A stretch of DNA of 64,000 bases from SAR202 cluster bacterium bin90 (GTDB lineage Bacteria > Chloroflexota > Dehalococcoidia > Lucifugimonadales > JADFKI01): NCBI GenBank assembly GCA_002238855.1, contig MPND01000002.1, positions 62,001-126,000 on the forward strand. The letters run 5' to 3'. The notes under the pieces are model-generated. The model saw nothing but the letters and a program-made list of their open reading frames with translations. It had not been told where the DNA came from and did not search any database. Positions 61,113 through 64,000 of the stretch are shown here, piece by piece (position 1 is the stretch's first letter; every line of letters starts with the position of its first letter). The position numbers and the translations under genes are program-made.

Positions 61113-62390
61113 ATGCCTGGTGCGTTGGACGGGATCAAGGTTCTCGAGTTCACCGAGATAATCGCAGGACCTTTTGGTGGCATGCTGCTTGCCGATATGG
61201 GTGCGGATGTGATCAAGATCGAACCCCCTTGGGGCGACCCTTGGCGGCATCCCTTCCCCATAGAACCGGGTGAGAGCAAGACTTTCATGAGTCTCAATCG
61301 CGGCAAGCGCAGCCTTCCGCTCGATCTTACGAAGCAAGAGGCACGCGATGTCGTCTATCGGCTGATTACTGACATCGACGTAGTCATCGTCAACTACCGT
61401 CCGGACGTGCCCTACAACCTAGGCATCGACTATGAGACCTTATCCGCTATCAATCCACGCATCGTCTATTGCGAAAACACGGCATACGGACGCGAAGGCC
61501 CTCATAGCCAGCGGCCAGGTTACGACATCATAGCGCAGGCAATGACGGGACTGATGGCTTCCGAAGACAAGATAAACGAGGGAGTGCCGCAGCAGGTATC
61601 GTCCACTCCCGTCGCCGATGTATCCACAGGAATCGCAACCGCGTGGTCAGTCTGTGCCGCCCTATACCGGAGGGAACGCAGCGGCAAAGGCCAGAAGATC
61701 GAGACCAATTTGATGGCGTCGGCCCTTGCCGCGCAATCAACCCGTTTTATGGAAGTCGAATCGGTCGATACCGCACCCCGCGCCGAGTTCTACGAGAGCA
61801 TGCAACTCATGAAGGACGCAGGAGTATTCTACGAGGACATTCACGCCTACTACCGGCAGCATTTCGATTCAAGACGAGGGCGTGGTTTCAGCATCTACTA
61901 CAGAACATATCAGGCTGCGGACGGAGCCCTGGCAGTTGGCTGCCTGAGTAACCCGCTCCGAAAGAGACTCATAGACCTTGTCGGTCTCCGTGATATCCGC
62001 TTCGAGCCGGATTTTGATCAGTACAGCGAGGAAACTATTGCCTTCTATGAAGAACTCAACGCGCAGATGGAGGATATTTTCAAGCAGAAGAGCGTATCCG
62101 AATGGCTGCGGCTCCTCGACCAAGCCGGAGTGCCGGCAGGCCCGGTGCGATTCGTAGAGGAACTCGTGGACGATGAACAGGTTATTTCCAATGGACTTGT
62201 ACTGGAGCTTGATCATTCGGTCGTCGGCAAGGTAAAGATGGTCGGCCCAATGGTAAAGATGAGCGAAACTCCTCTCGAGCCCACAATTGCGTCACCTGCA
62301 CTTGGCGAGCACACGGATGAAGTGCTTATGTCCCACGGTTACACTCCAGAACAGATTCAACGCATGCGTGAGCTCGGCATAACCGTGTGA
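61113..62390 (+). CDS. CaiB/BaiF family (type III) CoA-transferase
   Basis: A 425-residue protein. GIKVLEFTEIIAGPFGGMLLADMGADVIKIEPP opens it and NRGKRSLPLDLTKQEARDVVYRLI follows. Asp169 in VADVSTG coincides in number with the catalytic Asp of formyl-CoA transferase. The ATG at 61113 is chosen because GGAAGGGAAG lies upstream; an overlong frame from 60582 crosses the divergent epimerase gene and is rejected. Substrate is unknown. Confidence 0.9.
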   Translation: MPGALDGIKVLEFTEIIAGPFGGMLLADMGADVIKIEPPWGDPWRHPFPIEPGESKTFMSLNRGKRSLPLDLTKQEARDVVYRLITDIDVVIVNYRPDVPYNLGIDYETLSAINPRIVYCENTAYGREGPHSQRPGYDIIAQAMTGLMASEDKINEGVPQQVSSTPVADVSTGIATAWSVCAALYRRERSGKGQKIETNLMASALAAQSTRFMEVESVDTAPRAEFYESMQLMKDAGVFYEDIHAYYRQHFDSRRGRGFSIYYRTYQAADGALAVGCLSNPLRKRLIDLVGLRDIRFEPDFDQYSEETIAFYEELNAQMEDIFKQKSVSEWLRLLDQAGVPAGPVRFVEELVDDEQVISNGLVLELDHSVVGKVKMVGPMVKMSETPLEPTIASPALGEHTDEVLMSHGYTPEQIQRMRELGITV

Positions 62391-62438
62391 TGTACTGAAA
62401 CACCGCGCAACTGACCAGCCGACTAGCCCCCATATTAG

Positions 62439-62468
62439 TTGAAAGCCAAGCCACAAGCGATTTATAAT
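62439..62468 (+). promoter_or_regulatory. Promoter of the ferredoxin gene
   Basis: TTGAAA (62439-62444) and TATAAT (62463-62468) with an 18-nt spacer. Start near 62475 leaves a 66-nt leader to the ATG at 62541. Confidence 0.6.
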
Positions 62469-62540
62469 TCAGGAATAATCGCAGCCAACGGGGTGCCCGC
62501 TGGCAAATTAACAGCGATAGAGCAGGAGGATGTAGTAGAA

Positions 62541-62789
62541 ATGACCTATATCATAGCCGAGCCTTGTATTGACCTTAAGGACAGCGCCTGCGTGGATGTC
62601 TGTCCGGTGGACTGCATCTACACTGAAGATGAGGACAACCAGTACTTCATTCATCCCGATGAGTGCATCGACTGCGCCGCCTGCGAGCCTGTGTGCCCCG
62701 TAGTCGCGATCTTCGCCGAGGATGACGTACCTGAAGAATGGCGCAGCTTCATCGACCTGAATTACGAATACTTCGGATTGACGCGGTAG
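62541..62789 (+). CDS. 7Fe-type ferredoxin
   Basis: An 82-residue ferredoxin. CIDLKDSACVDVCPVDC carries one cluster site (C-x7-C-x3-CP), and CIDCAACEPVCP is a classical CxxCxxCxxxCP site. The C-terminal DDVPEEWRSFIDLNYEYF helix is common in the mycobacterial/thermus-type 7Fe ferredoxins. An ATG at 62541 with AGGAGG 11 nt upstream is used; a frame to 62439 overlaps the promoter. It may donate electrons to oxidoreductases. Confidence 0.93.
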   Translation: MTYIIAEPCIDLKDSACVDVCPVDCIYTEDEDNQYFIHPDECIDCAACEPVCPVVAIFAEDDVPEEWRSFIDLNYEYFGLTR

Positions 62790-62863
62790 ATAGCACACGG
62801 CCATTCTGGCGCTGACATACGCTTGGCGGACTACGAGTACCGGGCATAACACCGGACCATCTT

Positions 62864-62898
62864 CAATGGCATTGTCACATAAACAGGCAATGCCATTG
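62864..62898. other. 11-bp inverted repeat between ferredoxin and aconitase genes
   Basis: CAATGGCATTG (62864-62874) and CAATGCCATTG (62888-62898) are perfect reverse complements with a 13-nt spacer. No T-run follows. It could be a weak terminator, an operator or an RNA structural element. Confidence 0.5.
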
Positions 62899-62967
62899 CA
62901 TTGTTCGCATTAGCGCACGAAGACACTGAATTCGCCTATTTCTTCACACTGGGAGGGCAGCATCAAT

Positions 62968-64000
62968 ATGGTAACCATCGAATCTACGCCCGAAATGGCG
63001 GCGGAGGTATATGGGACTATCGAGCGGAATCTCGAAGTCGTACGACGGCGGCTGAACAAGCCACTCACGCTCGCCGACAAGGTGCTGCTCGGTCACCTGG
63101 ACGACCCTGAGAATCAGGAAATGATACCCGGCGAGAGCTACTTGAACGTACGCCCCGACCGCGTGATACTGCAAGATGTGCTCGGGCAGACCGGCATGCT
63201 TCAGTTCATGCAGACACGGCGGGAATCTGTGGCTGTGCCCACAACAATCCACTGCGACCATCTCATACAGGCGCGTGTCGAAGGCGCGGCAGACCTGCGC
63301 GAGTCCCTTGATGAGAACAGCGAAGTGTATAACTTCCTGCGCTCCGCGGCCGCAAAATACGGCGCAGGATTCTGGGGGCCAGGCGGAGGAATCATCCATC
63401 AGGTAGCATTGGAGAACTATGCATTCCCCGGCTCCCTGATGATCGGAACCGACTCGCACACACCAATGGGCGGCGGACTAGGTTCCTGCTCAGTCGGCGT
63501 CGGCGGCGCGGACGCTGTAGAGGTCATGGCGGGCCTGCCCTGGGAGGTTTTGTATCCCCGCCACATAGCCGTATATCTTACGGGCGAGATGAGCGGTTGG
63601 ACAGCAGCCAAGGACATAATCCTGTATGTCGCGGGTGAGCTTACTGTCTCGGGAGGCACAAACGCTATTGTCGAATATATCGGGCCTGGTGCACGTACTA
63701 TCAGCGCCACCGGCAAGGCGACCATCACCAACATGGGCGCCGAAATTGGCGCCACCACCTCAATGTTCCCATACGATGACCATATGGCGGCATATCTCAG
63801 AGCAACCGACCGAGGCGGGATTGTGCCGCACGCGGAGGCAAATAAGCACTTGCTCGAGCCGGACACCGAAGTTGAGGCGGATCCGGAATCCTATTACGAC
63901 CGGGTTGTGCGTCTCGACTTGTCAGCCTTGGAGCCACACATAGTTGGGCCACATTCTCCCGACCGCGCCCGTCCCATTTCAGACCTAGCCGCAGAGGTTG
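62968..64000 (+). CDS. Aconitate hydratase, 3' truncated by window end
   Basis: The open frame starts with ATG at 62968, with GGGAGG about 11 nt upstream, and runs off the window. Visible aconitase motifs are [13 protein letters not shown], the swivel-preceding [22 protein letters not shown], and [43 protein letters not shown], which has the order of a mitochondrial-type aconitase. The three Fe-S cysteines cannot all be placed, as the rest lies outside the window. It interconverts citrate and isocitrate. Confidence 0.93.
   Translation, partial: MVTIESTPEMAAEVYGTIERNLEVVRRRLNKPLTLADKVLLGHLDDPENQEMIPGESYLNVRPDRVILQDVLGQTGMLQFMQTRRESVAVPTTIHCDHLIQARVEGAADLRESLDENSEVYNFLRSAAAKYGAGFWGPGGGIIHQVALENYAFPGSLMIGTDSHTPMGGGLGSCSVGVGGADAVEVMAGLPWEVLYPRHIAVYLTGEMSGWTAAKDIILYVAGELTVSGGTNAIVEYIGPGARTISATGKATITNMGAEIGATTSMFPYDDHMAAYLRATDRGGIVPHAEANKHLLEPDTEVEADPESYYDRVVRLDLSALEPHIVGPHSPDRARPISDLAAEV

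Noticed and set aside
1-64000. CRISPR arrays, insertion sequences, prophage, rRNA genes
   Set aside because: None found by reading: no regular spaced direct repeats, no intact transposase, no phage structural genes, no rRNA blocks.

Overview
The window looks like a chromosome segment of an uncultured Chloroflexota bacterium, most likely Dehalococcoidia or SAR202-like. This is inferred from gene content only: two CaiB/BaiF CoA-transferases, an enolase-superfamily dehydratase, a luciferase-like flavin oxidoreductase, NIPSNAP proteins, two amidohydrolases, a catabolic class III aminotransferase/SDR cluster, and rsmH next to ftsA and ftsZ with no peptidoglycan genes between them. There is no prophage, transposase or CRISPR array. 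Genes are dense, use GTG and TTG starts freely, and often overlap by a few bases.

Layout. 1-4 kb: acyl-CoA cluster (TPP lyase, CoA-transferase, MaoC). 4-7.7 kb: rsmI, metG and a polyprenyl diphosphate synthase. 7.7-14.5 kb (minus): pyruvate kinase, a cysteinyl-tRNA synthetase carrying an extra C-terminal glycosyltransferase domain, a Ca/Na exchanger, NIPSNAP and an amidohydrolase. 14.8-18 kb: a zinc-ribbon coiled-coil protein, a serine-recombinase-like protein with a degenerate active site, RNase P RNA, tRNA-Trp and tRNA-Gln. 18-22.7 kb: MoxR/DUF58/DUF4129 and a TauE-type permease. 22.7-27.2 kb (minus): CrcB, acyl-CoA dehydrogenase, a MazEF-like pair, trxB and a glutamate-semialdehyde-aminomutase-like enzyme. 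27.3-31 kb: threonine synthase, NifU-like, amidohydrolase, trmD and mogA. 31.4-35 kb: rsmH, ftsA, ftsZ. 35-42.9 kb: rpiB, enolase-superfamily enzyme, P1 peptidase, a pantothenate block (DUF2520, panB, panC), surE, NIPSNAP and a K+ channel. 43-51.5 kb: thiolase-fold/DUF35 pair, DUF971, NHL propeller, aminotransferase, SDR, an AhpD-like protein with an in-frame UGA, MFS and VOC. 51.6-64 kb: HAD, a repeat-bearing hypothetical, a membrane protein, a drug exporter, LLM oxidoreductase, coaE, a kinase-like protein, DUF3500, an epimerase, a CoA-transferase, ferredoxin and a truncated aconitase.

The strongest unusual signal is at 48629-49183. An AhpD/carboxymuconolactone-decarboxylase-like reading frame has UGA exactly where the second Cys of CxxCxxxH belongs. 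The frame stays open for about 120 more family-like codons, and a hairpin 16 nt after the UGA fits the bacterial SECIS pattern, so this is a candidate selenoprotein. Other points of interest: the CysRS-glycosyltransferase fusion, a serine recombinase that lost Ser10 and both Arg residues of the DRxxR motif, a promoter-leader-terminator unit before the P1 peptidase, a perfect-consensus promoter that should give a leaderless mRNA, and a family of GC-rich palindromic repeats, one of which is translated inside a gene while another supplies a stop codon.

All calls come from reading the sequence. No similarity search, folding program or genome-wide check was run.
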